This document shows, piece after piece, positions 46,753 through 61,500 of a stretch of 64,000 bases of DNA. The stretch spans positions 6,138,001-6,202,000 of the forward strand of contig OZ004591.1 in assembly GCA_963924555.1 (NCBI GenBank), written 5' to 3'. The notes below the pieces were generated by a model that was not told the DNA's origin, did no database searches, and saw nothing but the letters and a program-made list of their open reading frames with translations. Both the position numbers and the translations under genes were made by a program. Each line of letters opens with the position of its first letter. Within the stretch, counting starts at the first letter, position 1. The stretch is from Crambe crambe (lineage: Eukaryota; Porifera; Demospongiae; Poecilosclerida; Crambeidae).

Positions 46753-49700
46753 ATGAATATTCATAGCTTGAGCGAGCCGTTGGAGATGGATTTAGAAGAT
46801 CCATTTGTGGAGTGTGCAAGCTACGCACCGAGCGAGAACTTGCAAGAGGAGCGCCGCAGGAGAGCCAGCGAAACCAGAAAGAAACAAGTTCTGGAATACA
46901 AGAAATGGGAGGAAGCCCAAGCCCGAAATCTTCAGGCTCCTCTTTCAGCTGCTCCAGCTGGAAAACCTGGGGAAAAGTCCAAGAAGGTATCCTTCCACGT
47001 CAAGGACAGGCTGAGAGATTCAGTGATGAGATGTGACCGACGAGAAGGTAGGTAGATGGCTTTATTGGAGCATATATGTAGCAAGGGAGCTAGCTACTCT
47101 GTTTGCAGAGCTATTTTCATTAGCTACTAGTGTGGATGGATGGTGAACAGCTCTATGCCAGCTGCTCTGTGCATATATTCATTTATAGTAACTAGCCACA
47201 ACCAGTCGGCCCATTAGCAGTAGCTATCAGCTCATAATCCCATAATGACATTCATTATGTTCCTTCCCCCCTCATAGTAATTATTTCAATAATAAGGAAT
47301 AGACTCAACCAGACGAGAACTTCTGCCTCATTGCATATGAGTTCAGCTGTGAAGCTCTGTTGCAACATAAGCTCTGTGCACATGAATTTTTTACTTTTAA
47401 ATCATGTTTGCATTTCCTCCAAAAGTTTAGTTTAAAAAAATTGCAAAATGAGTTTCTGTATAAACTTTAACATGGGAGAGAGAGAGAGAGAGATTATACA
47501 AATAAGGTGAATGCCTCTTACATGAAGCCTTTTATGTGCAGTTTGCACTTGCTATTGTATCTAATTATGGCCCTTCTCGCACTTATGCACAGTGGATGAG
47601 ATTCTCACTCATGAATTTGACCAGATAGCTGATGTCAATGAGGGAAGTGAATCTACTGGAGTGAGCCTGTTGCACTTGGTGAGTCACTCTTGTGGAATGC
47701 CTGTGGCTGCATTGACAGCAGCTGCTTGTTGGGGGAAGTGGGTAACCAAGCATGTTGTTGTATTGGAAGCAAGATGCTAGGGGAAACCAATACATCAACA
47801 CACCAAAAATACCCCCGTGCTATTGCTAAAGGTGACAGATATGTTGTCAGCTCAATGATAATCCTACTACACTATGATATAAACTGGTATGCAGCACAAC
47901 TGAGAAAGTCTCAGTACCTATCTGCTTAATTTAATTTGGGATTTTATTGAGCAAGAATTCAAAACTGAGTTATCAGTATCATTAATCTTTCAATAGAATT
48001 AGTTCTCATAAAATTAGCTTATGAAACAAACCACCAACGTTTCGACCAGAATACTCCAGCCTTCATCAGGGTGATAATAAGCATCATTATAATTATGGCG
48101 TTGAAATCAAAAATTCTACTCTTCTAAGTCAAGTTCTATCGCAGTATTATAGAGATTTTGAGACAAATTATAGAAAATTAGCCTAACTGGAAAGTGTCCT
48201 ATGAGAGACTATTATTGCAAACCCTATAGTGGAGAGATCTCTACGTACGTATGTACATACGTACGTCATGATCACAGCTCCAATCTTTAATCTTTGGAAG
48301 TAATCTCATGGACATTCCTTCGATGCTTCTGTTGTGATAGAAATATTTTGGGTAATCCAAAGTCAATGTAAGAAGATGTGAACCCCTATAAGGCAGTTCA
48401 AAATAAATTACTTGTTTAACGGATTTCCCTGCCCTATTTTGACAGAATTGAAATAAATTTAAACTTGTATATTGTATACTGCTGTTCATCTTTGTATACT
48501 AGATCCCAGTATACTCCTGTTTCTCTGTATACTAGAACACATGATGCATAGTATACTGAGGTAGTATACTGAGGTAGTTTATGTTTAAGTTTATTTTATC
48601 CTGCCTGCCTATAAGAAAGGAGAAAAAATCCGTTAAACCGAAAATATTAGAAGCAGATCAGGGTGTCCATAATTATTAGTCACCAGATGGGTTTCAGAGC
48701 TATCATTCACCTTGCCCCACTATAACTGTTATAACTCTCTCAATTCTTAACCTAATTTCGAATTTCAAACACCAGTGGAGAGAGTGGATAATCAGCTCTC
48801 TGATAATGCGAAGTTTGGTTAAGAATTGAGAAAGTTATGGGCAGTTATAGTGAACGATCAAGGGGCAAGGTGAATGCAAATAGACTTTTACCAATATCTA
48901 CCAAATTATCGAGATTTATAAGTGAGTCAGTCAGTGTGCTCTGCCTTCTAAAATAACAATAGCTCATTCAGATAGAATTAGCATCTCAAGTGTGTTGTTA
49001 GCACCCTAAGGGCTCTTTTCAGAATTGTTATTTAATTGATTGTGCTTACCACTCATTTTGTTGTAGTCGTGTGTGAATGAGGATTTGAAAGGTGTAAAGA
49101 AGCTCCTGGAACTTGGAGCAAACGTCAACGTCCAGGACAACGACCTTTGGACTCCACTGCACGTAGCCACAGCGTGTGGTTCAAAGGAGATAGTGGAGGT
49201 CTTGTTAAGTGTGAGTGAGTAAGCAATTAATCCTTCGGGGTAGAGGAGGCTCTATAAGTTAACCACAGCAAAAGATAACAGTGTGGTACTTTATTCCCTT
49301 ACAAGATGCGATATTTGCAATAAGATTAGATGTGATATTTGCAATAAGCTCTTGCACAACCCAAGACTTGATAAATGTATTAAGAAATGATTTGTCTCCT
49401 CTGTTCTTCAGCCATAGTCTCATTCCTCTAGCCTCCTCTATCTGGATATCCCATGTAATCATTGCTGGCCAGTGGTCATTATCTCTGGTTAGTGACCAAA
49501 CCCTCAACCATGAGTTCACAACATAGTGGCCCAGTTGCAGCGGCTGTGGTGGCTAAGAACAGTAGCTATGAAAACTGTTCCCAAGCCATAAATACTTTAA
49601 GACCACCACCACCTATCCCTACCTGATGCATGACAATTGTTTTACAAACTACTGTACTCGAAACAAAACCTAACTCCCTTACAAGCGGCGAAAATGAACA

Positions 49701-52094
49701 AGACAAAAGACTTCCCATCCAATTGCACACAACTAGACCCTGTTAGTCCAACACCTACTGCAATGCTACCAAAACAAATAGCACTCTAAACCAGCTAAAT
49801 CAACTGTCGAGTATTAATTTGCACCATATAAGGAAATCACTCCCCCAGAGAACTCATAGTATTTTCTCAACCTTTGGTTATTGCTTTGATTGAGTTTATT
49901 TTTACAAATTAACGTATCAAAGAGGCCCCTCCCTTCCCTCCATTGCAAAGTCTATGGATTCTAAGTGATTTCCTATAATAGGTTGCAATGTAATAGTAGA
50001 AGTATAGAAATGTGTGATTTTCCCACGACGACGGAAATTGAGCACCTCAAATAAGCATAGCTACAATAATAGACCAGTGGCAGCTGTATTGCCTATAAAT
50101 GGGACCCACTATATCATGTGCTGCAGCACTATGAAGTAACCATATATAGATAATGTCACTATGGTAATGACAGAGGTTTCCCCCCCCCCCTCCTCTTTCT
50201 TGCAGTATGGAGCCGACTGCACTGCACTAGATGCAGACGGGAACTTCCCCAGTGACAATGCCGAGAGCGAAGAAGTAGCAGCTCTCCTTTTTAAAACCAT
50301 GAAATTGAAAGGTGAGCTGTATACATACGTACGTATAGCTACTGCATGGAATTTGATTTATCAGTACTCGCTATGGCAACTAATCAGTGAGCATGTCCGT
50401 AGCTATAGCAACCACTCCATAGCTATAGCAACCACTTTGAAGTGATCGAACCGAAAAATTAATAACCTGTGGTTAAGATTATTGTAACTTGAAGACTATC
50501 GAATTACTAGAAGTCTTTTTTCTGTCATGCAATCAGCAGTTCAAGCATGAAATTAATGGTGGTACACCTTTAGCGCAGCATGTATACTTTTCATGCTGAC
50601 TCAGCACTCATTTTCTTATCTGAACTGTTCAGGGATATACCAGGAAGACATGGTGAACATACGTTCCCATCCTGCCAAGGCACTGCTGGCTGCAGTCAGT
50701 GAGTGCATCTCGCAAGGAGAGGATCTAGATCAGCTGAATACAAATGGAGCCTCTTTTGTAAGTGTTGTTGTTGTTATTGTTGTTGTTGTTGTTGTTGTTG
50801 TTTGTGATAAGCCTCTCTCTCCCTTTCCCTCGATCTGACACAGCTTCATATAGCTGCAGCTAATGGCTACCAGCGAGTGGCCAAGTTTCTGATAGATGCA
50901 GGGGCTGATATCAACATCCCTGACGATCTTGGGTACACTCCCCTCCACTTGGCAGCAAAATTCAATCAGGTGAGAGAAAAAAACTATCAGATCTTCCGAT
51001 ACTGAACATTCCTGTAGGTAGGATACTGTAGGAATGACCCATGCATGGAGATTGTTAAGTTCCTAGCAGACATAGATGGATCCATGGCGATAGTACCACC
51101 ACACCCACTATTTAGTTACCAGTGGAGAAGAGTTTTAGAACCGGAATTGCTAAGAATGATGCTGCATTTAACTCGTACAGTAGCTTCATGTCGTTATTCG
51201 TCGTGTTTATTACTTTAGTATCCCAAACTAACTTACTTACCATTTTGGATGTTATTACTACATACAACAACTTCTGGTATAAGCAGACTTTTTCTTCTAA
51301 GCTCTGTGATAAGGATCCATTAATGAATGTCATTATTTTTTGTACTTTTAGGTTGCAATGGTGAAAATCCTACTGAAGAGGAAGGCAAATCCTTCCCTAC
51401 ACAGCCATCAGCTAGAACTCCCTATAGGTAGAAATAATCTACTGTCCATGGTGGAAATTATCCAGTTTTAATCAGCTTAAAATTTAATTGCGAGTGAAGT
51501 GAGCCCCTAGGGGGTTAAATGAAGTGAACCACTAGGGGGTTAAATGAGGGGGCACTGCTATATATCTCGTACGTTCTTCCGGTTCTGTCCTTTGCAATCG
51601 TACAGTGACATCATGCATGCTTTGGTTGCCACAATGCTTTGCATTTCCCCCGAGTCGTCTGCCATTTCCTGTGATTACTACTTTTTTTCATCTCTCCCAG
51701 ATCTTGCTGAGAATGATGAAATCTTGAAGTTCCTCCAGTTTGTCGGTGGTGGTAAAAAGCTGAAGAAGATCCAGAGTGGGTACATTACGCACCCGTATTT
51801 GGCCCCCATTCGCTCTTCCCTCCCCATATCCGACCCCTTTGGACCTCCCTCACCCGACATTTTCAGAAAGCCATTCACCATCAGTCGAGCAAGGCTCTAC
51901 ACCATCGACATAGGAGAGTTTGAGCGTGCCAGAGCAAGATCACGACCCAAGAAACTACTGTGAGTTACATTATCCAAAACCAGAATTATTCCAAGGGAGG
52001 GAGGGACCCCCCAACTGAAACCATGAAGTTTGGGAGCTCACTTTCAAATAAACACAAAATCATAATTAATGTAGTGGGCGAATTATATAGTTAC

Positions 52095-52128
<34 letters not shown>

Positions 52129-52970
52129 ACAAGAAACCCACTGTTATTGGAGTATACTAATCTTCTTTCTGTTGTTGTTTTTATGACAGTAAGAAAGAGG
52201 AGCAGCCAATATCCAAGCTGGAGCAGATTTACGAGAGCAACACGCTAATTGAGAAGGACACGTTTGATGAAGGAGTTGATCCATCCACTCAGACACCAGT
52301 TCTTCACAAACTCCGGGGCTCTCAGCTCAAACGAAGATTGTCCATAATTGTTAGTGTCTGAATTATTAAGCATTAGTAAAAGTGTTTGAGTAAAACATTA
52401 GTGTTTGAGTTAGTGTTTGACTTAATGTTTGAGTAGTGTTTATATGTAGTGTTTGAGCAGAACATTAGTGTTTGAGTTAGTGTTTGACTTAATGTTTGAG
52501 TAGTGTTTATATGTAGTGTTTGAGTAGAACATTAGTGTTTGAGTAGAACTTAGTGTTTGAGTAGCTTTAATGGTGAGACCTGATAATATCAAACACTAAT
52601 GTTCTACTCAAATACTACATATCAAACACTTGTTTTTTGTAATGTGTATGCAGTTGGAACTCCCTGACCCATCAGTGACTGATAACCTCGCAACCCTGTC
52701 CGACCTCACTGAAGAGATAGTCCTCAACTTCCTACGAGACAGATACACCAAAGACCAGATCTATGTAAGTGTGCACCTACAACACGCATTATTTTGAATC
52801 ATCTCTTCTTCTTTTTTTTTCCAGACTTATATTGGAGAGATATTGGTTGCTCTTAACCCTTTCAAGCCACTTACCTTCTACACAACATTAGTATGTTCTA
52901 GAAGGGTTAAACCATTTAGCTATACCATGGACAATAACTCTGTCAACTAGACTACCCAATGTGTTTAAAC

Positions 52971-53015
<45 letters not shown>

Positions 53016-56000
53016 GGGGGGGGGGGGGAGGAAAGGAACCTACGACAGTTACTGAGATCCTGAGTTTTTTCATTTTATTTTTATTTTGTTTTTTTTCTCT
53101 CTCTCATTATCACCAGGTGAGCAATGAATATTCCAGTAACCCCCCAAATACATCCCTGCCTCCACACGTCTATGCGATGGCCAATCAGGTTTACCGGGAC
53201 ATGATGGCCGATGGGACTCCGCAGTGCTGCGTCATCTCTGGAGAGTCCGGAGCTGGGAAAACAGAGACATGCAAACTCCTCGTCCAGCAGCTGCTTTACT
53301 TGGCTGAGTCCGAGGAAGTGGAGCTGAACATCAAGATTGAACAAGTAATTTAAGACTTCACAACAGTTACATCTGTAGAAAGAGATACTGTTGATGAGAC
53401 ACATGGTGATACACATGGTGTCTGATTAAAGAAGTACATGTCCTGATAAAAGAAGTACATGTCCTGATTAGAGAAGTTCATGTCCTGATTAGAGAAGTTC
53501 ATGTCCTGATTAGAGAAGTTCATGTCCTGATTAAAGAAGTGCATTCATTATTGCAATGGAGCACACACAAAGAAGAGAGTTTGAGCCATGCTGAGAGGTC
53601 ACTTTCCCACTGGATAATTTATGCATTCAGATATATAATATATTATCTTATTCTGAAGGTCAGCCCAATTCTCGAAACTTTTGGAAACGCTCAGACCGTC
53701 ATGAACAACAACAGCTCGCGATTTGGCAAGTACTTGGAGTTGATTTTCTCTTCTAAAGGGACAATCCTTGGAGCCAGCTACAAGGACTACCTGTTGGAAA
53801 AACCAAGGGTGGTGGTCCAAGCAAGCAATGAGAGAAACTTTCACATCTTTTACATGATGTATGCCGGACTGTCGGATGAAGAAAAGAAAGAGCTGAATCT
53901 CTTGAATCCAGAATCACACAGGTCAGTATGACAACGTAACTATGGATACTTCAAGAAAAGTGTTCCTTTGGAGGCGGAATGAAAATTTTTATCTGCAGGT
54001 GTTTGACTGGATCGGGTGCGTCACTGGAAGGGATAATGACGGACCTCATGAGGGGGCAGTTCTTGGAAGTGAGGGATTCCCTGAGGGCAATCGGTTTCTC
54101 AGAACGAGTGAGTCAGAGTGAGAAAGTGAGATTAGTTGTGTGATGAAGCTTGTTATTTTTACGTATAAAATGTTTGCTTTAAAGACTCATCATGTCATCT
54201 TGTGTCTGTGTAAATTGCTTTTTAATATCAGCATAATAATCTGTGCACTATCATTATCAATTTGTAGGATGAAAGTAACCTCATACAGACACTGGCTGCG
54301 GTTCTGCACATTTGTGACATCAATTTAGAGGGGCAAGATGAGGGCAGCGTGGTGTCCAATCCTTCCCACGTGGAGGTTGTGGCAAAGCTCCTGCAAGTGG
54401 AAGTAGAGGAGTTGTTGTCCTGCCTCACAACAGAAGTCATGTACACTAGAGGTCAGTTGATTTTATGGCTTCTGACCTTAACGACCTTTACCACACCCCA
54501 TGTTTTAGATAACTATACCCTTGCCATTAACCCTCTTGAGTTTCAGGCGTTAACAACCCTTTACCATGCTACTAGTCGTAACTTGACAATCCTTTACCGC
54601 ACACACAGCATTAATCATTTCTGTGAACCATCAAGCCATTCACTGTTATTATGCACTGTTATTAAGCCATTCTATTTAAGCCATCCAGTTATTAAGCCAT
54701 TCACTGTTATTAAGCCATCCACTGTTATTAAGCCATTCACTGTTATTAAGCCATCCACTGTTATTAAGCCATCCACTGTTATTAAGCCATCCACTGTTAT
54801 TAAGCCATCCACTGTTATTAAGCCATCCACTGTTATTAAGCCATCCACTGTTATTAAGCCATCCACTGTTATTAAGCCATCCACTGTTATTAAGCCATCC
54901 ACTGTTATTAAGCCATCCACTGTTATTAAGCCATCCACTGTTATTAAGCCATCCACTGTTATTAAGACACAACTGTATACTCAATTAGGTGAAGAGATTG
55001 TCCGGAAGCGTAGTGTGATGCAGGCTTCTGATAACAGAGATGCTCTGGCCAAGGCTGTGTATGGGCGGATGTTCAGCTGGATTGTGAATGGAATTAATCA
55101 CCACCTGCAACCCGAAGACATCGAGTAAGAAATTACTCACCTCCTAAACCACTTGAACTTCAAACTACATCATTTTATGTAACAGACCTACTCATCCACT
55201 GAAGATAGGATTACTCGACATCTTTGGATTTGAAAAGTTTGAAAAGAACAGTTTTGAGCAGGTATACCTGTAATAGTATGCATCATAGTTAACTTCATGA
55301 TTCAATCCCTGGCGTCACATGATCTCCAGCATCATATATTATGATCCCCTGTATGCAGCATTGCATGGTCTCTATATGTAGAATGATCCCCTGTATGTAT
55401 CACATGATCTCCATAGAATGATCCCCTGTATGCATCACATGATCTCCATTCTGCATCATATGATGATTCCCTGTATGCATCACGTGATCTCCATATGTAG
55501 AATGATTCCCTGTATACATCACATGATCTCCATAGAATAACCCCCTGTATGCATCACATGATCTCCATAGAATGATCCCCTGTATGCATCACATGATCTC
55601 CATAGAATGATCCCCTGTATGCATCACATGATCTCCATAGAATGATCCCCTGTATGCATCACATGATCTCCATTCTGCATCATATGATGATTCCCTGTAT
55701 GCATCACGTGATCTCCATATGTAGAATGATTCCCTGTATACATCACATGATCTCCATAGAATAACCCCCTGTATGCATCACATGATCTCCATAGAATGAT
55801 CCCCTGTATGCATCACATGATCTCCATAGAATGATCCCCTGTATGCATCACATGATCTCCATTCTGTATCACATGATCCCCTATATCACATGATATCCTC
55901 CACTTTGTGCAGATATGCATTAACATAGCCAACGAGCAGCTGCAGCACTACTTCAACAAGCACATCTTTCAATGGGAACAAGAGGAGTGTGCCAAAGAAG

Positions 56001-56867
56001 GTGTGGCACTAGAGTCCATCTACTTCACCTGCAATCAGCCCATCCTGGACGTCTTCCTAGAGAAGAATGTTGGACTGCTGGCACTCCTGGATGAGGAGAG
56101 TCGCTTCCCTCGGGCCACTGATCGCTCCTTGTCTCTCAAGCTCCACAAGACGCTGGGTTCCAAGAAAGGGGGAATATATGTTCCCCCGGCTGACAAGGGG
56201 ACCAGATTTGGAGTGGCTCATTATGCTGGATATGTGAGTCCATAAATAAGTAAAAACTCTCTTAGTGGAACCCCTCTCTTGCGGAACCCCTCTCTTAGTG
56301 GAACCCCTCTCTTAGTGGAACCCCTCTCTTAGTGGAACCCCTCTCTTAATGGAACTCCTCTTAGTGGAACTCCTCTCTTAGTGGAACCCCTCTCTTAGTG
56401 GAACCCCTCTCTTAGTGGAACCCCTCTCTTAGTGGAACTCCTCTCTTAGTGGAACTCCTCTCTTAGTGGAACCCCTCTCTTAGTGGAACCCCTCTCTTAG
56501 TGGAACCCCTCGATCTCTACGTATGTTCATCCCTATTTAGGGGAACCAAACCATACTGTTAATAAACCTAATTCTAGAGGTTCTACTCACTATTATCTTT
56601 ACAGGTGGAATATGATATCATTGGATTTTTGGATAAAAATAGAGACACACTCTCTCCCACAATCATATCACTAATGAAAGGTATGTGTGCTGGAATATAC
56701 CATCTTAATGACCTATTATGCCATCTGTCATCTTAATGAATGGGATATGAATGAACTATGAAGCCATATGAAAACAATGTAACAACTGTGCCTGACTGCA
56801 TTTCCTCTTGAAAAATAAACTTTAATGACATGTTGACAGACTGACACACTAGCAAGGAAATCAGTAA

Positions 56868-56915
<48 letters not shown>

Positions 56916-57751
56916 GAATCATAAAAAAATTAAAAAGAGAAAAACATAAAACTATAAGGTTGGTAAGACCTTTGTCCATTGCTCTATCACAGGTAGAGGT
57001 CACCTATTTAAATCAAGTTAAATTAATAATTAACCTTTAGGACCATTACCATACTTATGTTGAGATGGTGTGATTGTGAGATGATTCTATTAGTTGTTTG
57101 AGTTTTTCTTCGAGAACTTCTTTTGAGAGCTTCTTATCCGGTCATCAGGGGAGAACCCAGTTCAATCATCACCAACCATAGGTTTCGGTCCCATTAGTCT
57201 CCCGACCTATGGCCAGCTACGAAAAGGGCGGGACCACTCCCACAGGAGTCCGGACTGTGCCATTGTAGTCTCTTGAACTTGACTGTTATTTTTCTATTTT
57301 GAGTGACACATGCTTATAGTCTGTTGGCTTTTGGTGTGCAAACTACCACATTGGTTGAGTCTTAGGTTTGATTGGGTTTTCCTATCTAAATGTGAGTCTG
57401 AGTAGTTGTTATTGTGTGTTATACTACATAGACTTAAATTATGTACCTGATGGCTGAGGATTCTCATATCTGATTCAGCTTTTCTTTTTTTCTGTCACCA
57501 TGTGCACATGTCATTTAATTTTCATGCATAATGTATAAGTTTGTGGTATGTAGTGTGTGAATTAACTTTGTAGCTTGACTTAAGCTTTACTAAACATAAC
57601 TTAAGGTGTGTGTGTGTGTGTGTCTGTTGAATAGTCTTGATGACTGCTCGTGCCAGTGATGGCAGAATATCATTCTATGGTCATGTGATTTGGTATACTC
57701 TCTATCTCTCCCCACATGTGTTGTTATGCACTCCTCAACCATTCTCTCTCG

Positions 57752-57783
<32 letters not shown>

Positions 57784-58503
57784 GTAGCAAGTGATAGTCG
57801 TTTAATTCGCGAGATATTTTGTGTGGGTCTGAGGAGGACAGGATCCGTGGCCGCTAGCCTGAGGCAAATCAGGCCACGTAAGGAGGAGTCTCCCTTCTCC
57901 AACTTCAACTTGAAGACCTCAAGGAGAATGTCAAATGTTAGTGCCATGTTTAGGAGGGGGGGGGGGGGGGGGGGGGGGAATTTGCATGTAATAGTGAATG
58001 TTTATTATGCCACTTGAACTGCAAATGTTTGGTGTTGAATATTATATCATGTGTCCCAGTCATAGTTACACTGATCAAATTTATAACAGGTGTTATTAGT
58101 TAGCTATGGGATGTTATTAGATTAGGGAGTTATTAGATAAAGGATGTTATTGGGTTATTAGATTAAAGGGATGTTATTAGATAAGGTCATCAGATAAGGA
58201 GACACGTCTCATTGTTTGCTCCTACTTGTACTCAAAATAAACCTTATCTTGGAGCAAGTGTGGTGACGGTTTGGTTGGCATGCCATTGAGGATTCATGGT
58301 TCGATTGTTTTCAGATGATGAAGAAGACTCCAAGACCTGTTGTTCAGAAGAGGACGGACACTTCAAAGAGGGCAGCTCCCACTGTGGCCAATCATTTCAG
58401 AGTAAGGGAAAGGGCACAAGGAAATATGGTGGGGATGGAAGGGGAGAGGGGGAGGGGGAGGTGGAAGGGGGTGGGGACATTAATTTTAAATAAGTTTGCC
58501 TAT

Positions 58504-58580
<77 letters not shown>

Positions 58581-61500
58581 GAATTCACTGAATGAATTAA
58601 TGGACAAGATGAATTCTTCCAAGCCTCACTTCATTCGTTGCATCAAGCCCAACCGATCCAGGGAGCCACTGAACTACGACCCCCAGTATGTCCAGGCGCA
58701 GCTCAAATACACTGGCGTCATGGAAACCATACAGATCAGAAAATGCGGGTATCCTACCAGACTCGTTTTTCAGGATTTCCTGAAGCGGTGAGTGTATAGT
58801 TAGTTACCTCCGGACGAGGAGATGAGGCCATTGTAGGCACTGGCTCCTATGCATTGTCTGAAAATGCTGCAATTAAAACTTTGGAGTCTTATTTCTGTTG
58901 TGTATGGAGCTCAGTGTAGATTTTCTGAGATTTGAAGACCCCTTCACTAACTGCCCTTCACTATGAATTAGCTAACCATTGCAAGGTATAAACATGATAA
59001 TATTTCTTCATAAATATAGGAATCTGATCCTGACTTTACCAACACATGATCGATTACTTGTTAACCTTACTTTATACAGAAATTTGAAATTCATCTCTAC
59101 AGGTATAAGGTTTTACAAGAGTTTTACGCACCTAATATCAGAGGGACCAAGAGGAAGTCTGACCGGGAGATGTGTCATGTGATTCTGACTGCTGCTGGTG
59201 TGGAAGGATGGGCTTGTGGAGCCACCAAGGTCATGCTGAAGTTCAACCACGTCCCTCAGTTGGATGCTCACAGCGCCAGCATCTATGACAAAGTGCTCAA
59301 CATTCAGAGATGTAAGCCAGGAAGATGAGAGAAAGAGATCCTCATCAGTATAGAATCCAAATGTTACTGGCAATATGAAACATACAAGGTGGTTGATAAT
59401 TCAGAGCTCCAAATTTTCATGATAAAATGTTTATGGTGTTTATGGTAGAGCCTCCAACCATAAGCATTTTTACTAAAATTTTGACCAAAAATGGAATTAG
59501 TTAATTTGCTATACATTAATGCTTAAAATACTGAAATCAAAGTTCACAGGTTGGAGTGCCTGCTGTTATAAAATTGATAGTGAATATATGCATGGATATT
59601 GCACACAAATCATGAATGAAAGTTCTTAAAATCACAAAAATTTGGAGCCACAATTATGGATGTCTCTCTTTCGGCAATGTGCACAATTCCTGGGTTGATC
59701 ATGCGTGCAGAGTCACTCATTTCAAATTGATCATGCGTTTAATGGCATTCAGACACGGAAAACAGTGCTGCACGTTACCCACTCCCTTGTAATAAGAATA
59801 GAACACTTCTCTCCAGTATACGGAAGTCTAGCTCACACATATAGTTCCACATAACTCACACATAGTTCCACCATAACTCACGCATGATTGCCACCATTCC
59901 GCCTGGACTCAAATTTTTTCTCTATATTTGCTCTCGTCACTTTAGCTATTTTACTATGACATCCTATTATGGGTCTGCCTGCATGAACTCTTAAATCATA
60001 CCACCTAACATAGAGAAGCTTAGAATCCCCCTTGGAGTCCTGTGTGTGTATGTACTCATTGTTATTTCCTCTTGAATATCAAATGCTAAATCATACCACC
60101 TAACATAGAGTGGCCACCTACACATTAGTTCCTCTTGAAAATCAAATGCTGAATCATAGAGCAAATAGCAGTGATCTTAAAACCAAAATTTACATAGCCT
60201 CCTTTTGAGTAGCCCAACTTCAAAGCCACAGTTAATTCCTTTGAAAGGAGGCTATGTAAATATTTGGATCATTGCAATGTATGCTGTACCACCACCAACA
60301 TAACATAGAGAAGCTTAAAGTGACTACCTAGCGTCCCTTTCTGGGCTCCTGTATACCCATTGTTATTTTCATGTCACCTGAGCTAGCATCCCTTTTTGTG
60401 GTCCTCTGTACATGCCATTATTAATTTTCCTCTTTGAATATTGAATGTATCATATTATAATACTTAAAGCTCCTAGCTAGCTAAGCATCCCTTTCTTCTT
60501 GGATACAGAAGTATATCCACGATACCTGGCGGCTATCTTAGCTAACTAGCATCCCTTTCTCAGGTCTTGTGTACACACTTGTTATTTCCTTGTGCATATT
60601 GAATGTTATTCATCGATAAAGACACTGAAATCCTTTGGGAAATGAATAATCATGCATGCTTTCCACCGATCACAGAATATTACTCCAAAGTTATTTAAGT
60701 AGACTGCAATAAATGTAACATCTTGCAGTCTGTACTGCAGTATGTTATGCATGATTATGCATGCATACCATCTTATCACTCCTGTGTGTTATATATCTCA
60801 TTACGGAATGCCTCAGATCAAATGATCCATCAATTAGTGCATATAGTCTCAAGTATATTATAGTAGTGGCTAACACACCCAATAGTAGATACCAGAGTCA
60901 TCATTGTCGGTGCATGTAGTTTCACAGTATTTGCTGCCAACTGCTCACCACAGCTATGAAGAGGTCACTATCCATTGTCTCTCTGTAGGTTTTCGCAACT
61001 GGTTGGCAAGGAAGTACATGCGAGAATTGCTTCTGAGTAGAAAGAAGCAAGCTGAAGCCATTAAGAATTTCCTGTCGAAACCTGCCATATTCACTACTTT
61101 CTGTTATAAGAGACTTGTGAAATTGAATGAGATTGATTCTGAACGATTTGCTGCGGGAAAGGAAGAGCAGGTTAGAGCTCTCAAGTCTTTCCTGTCCACT
61201 GCCACTGAGCAAGTTCTTGTTTGTCACAATCGAGTTCTTCAACTAAATAAGATCGATTCTGAGAGATTCATAGAGGAAAAGAAACAGAAAGATTCAGTTA
61301 GACATTTTCTATCAACAGCCTCTCAAAGAGCTGAGGTTTGTTACAGTAGGTTGTTGCAACTAAGCAAAATTGACTCTGAAAGATTCATCCAAGAACAAGT
61401 TGAATCTCTGCAAAAATTTCTTTCAACTGCTGCAGAAGAAGTTAGTGAGAGAGCATCAGGCAAGACACATTCTGCAAATATTGTTGCAGAGCAAGGATTG

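Noticed and set aside
54672..54984. Minus-strand repetitive proteins (ITVDGL and NNSGWL units)
   Set aside because: Antisense translations of the 18 bp intron minisatellite.
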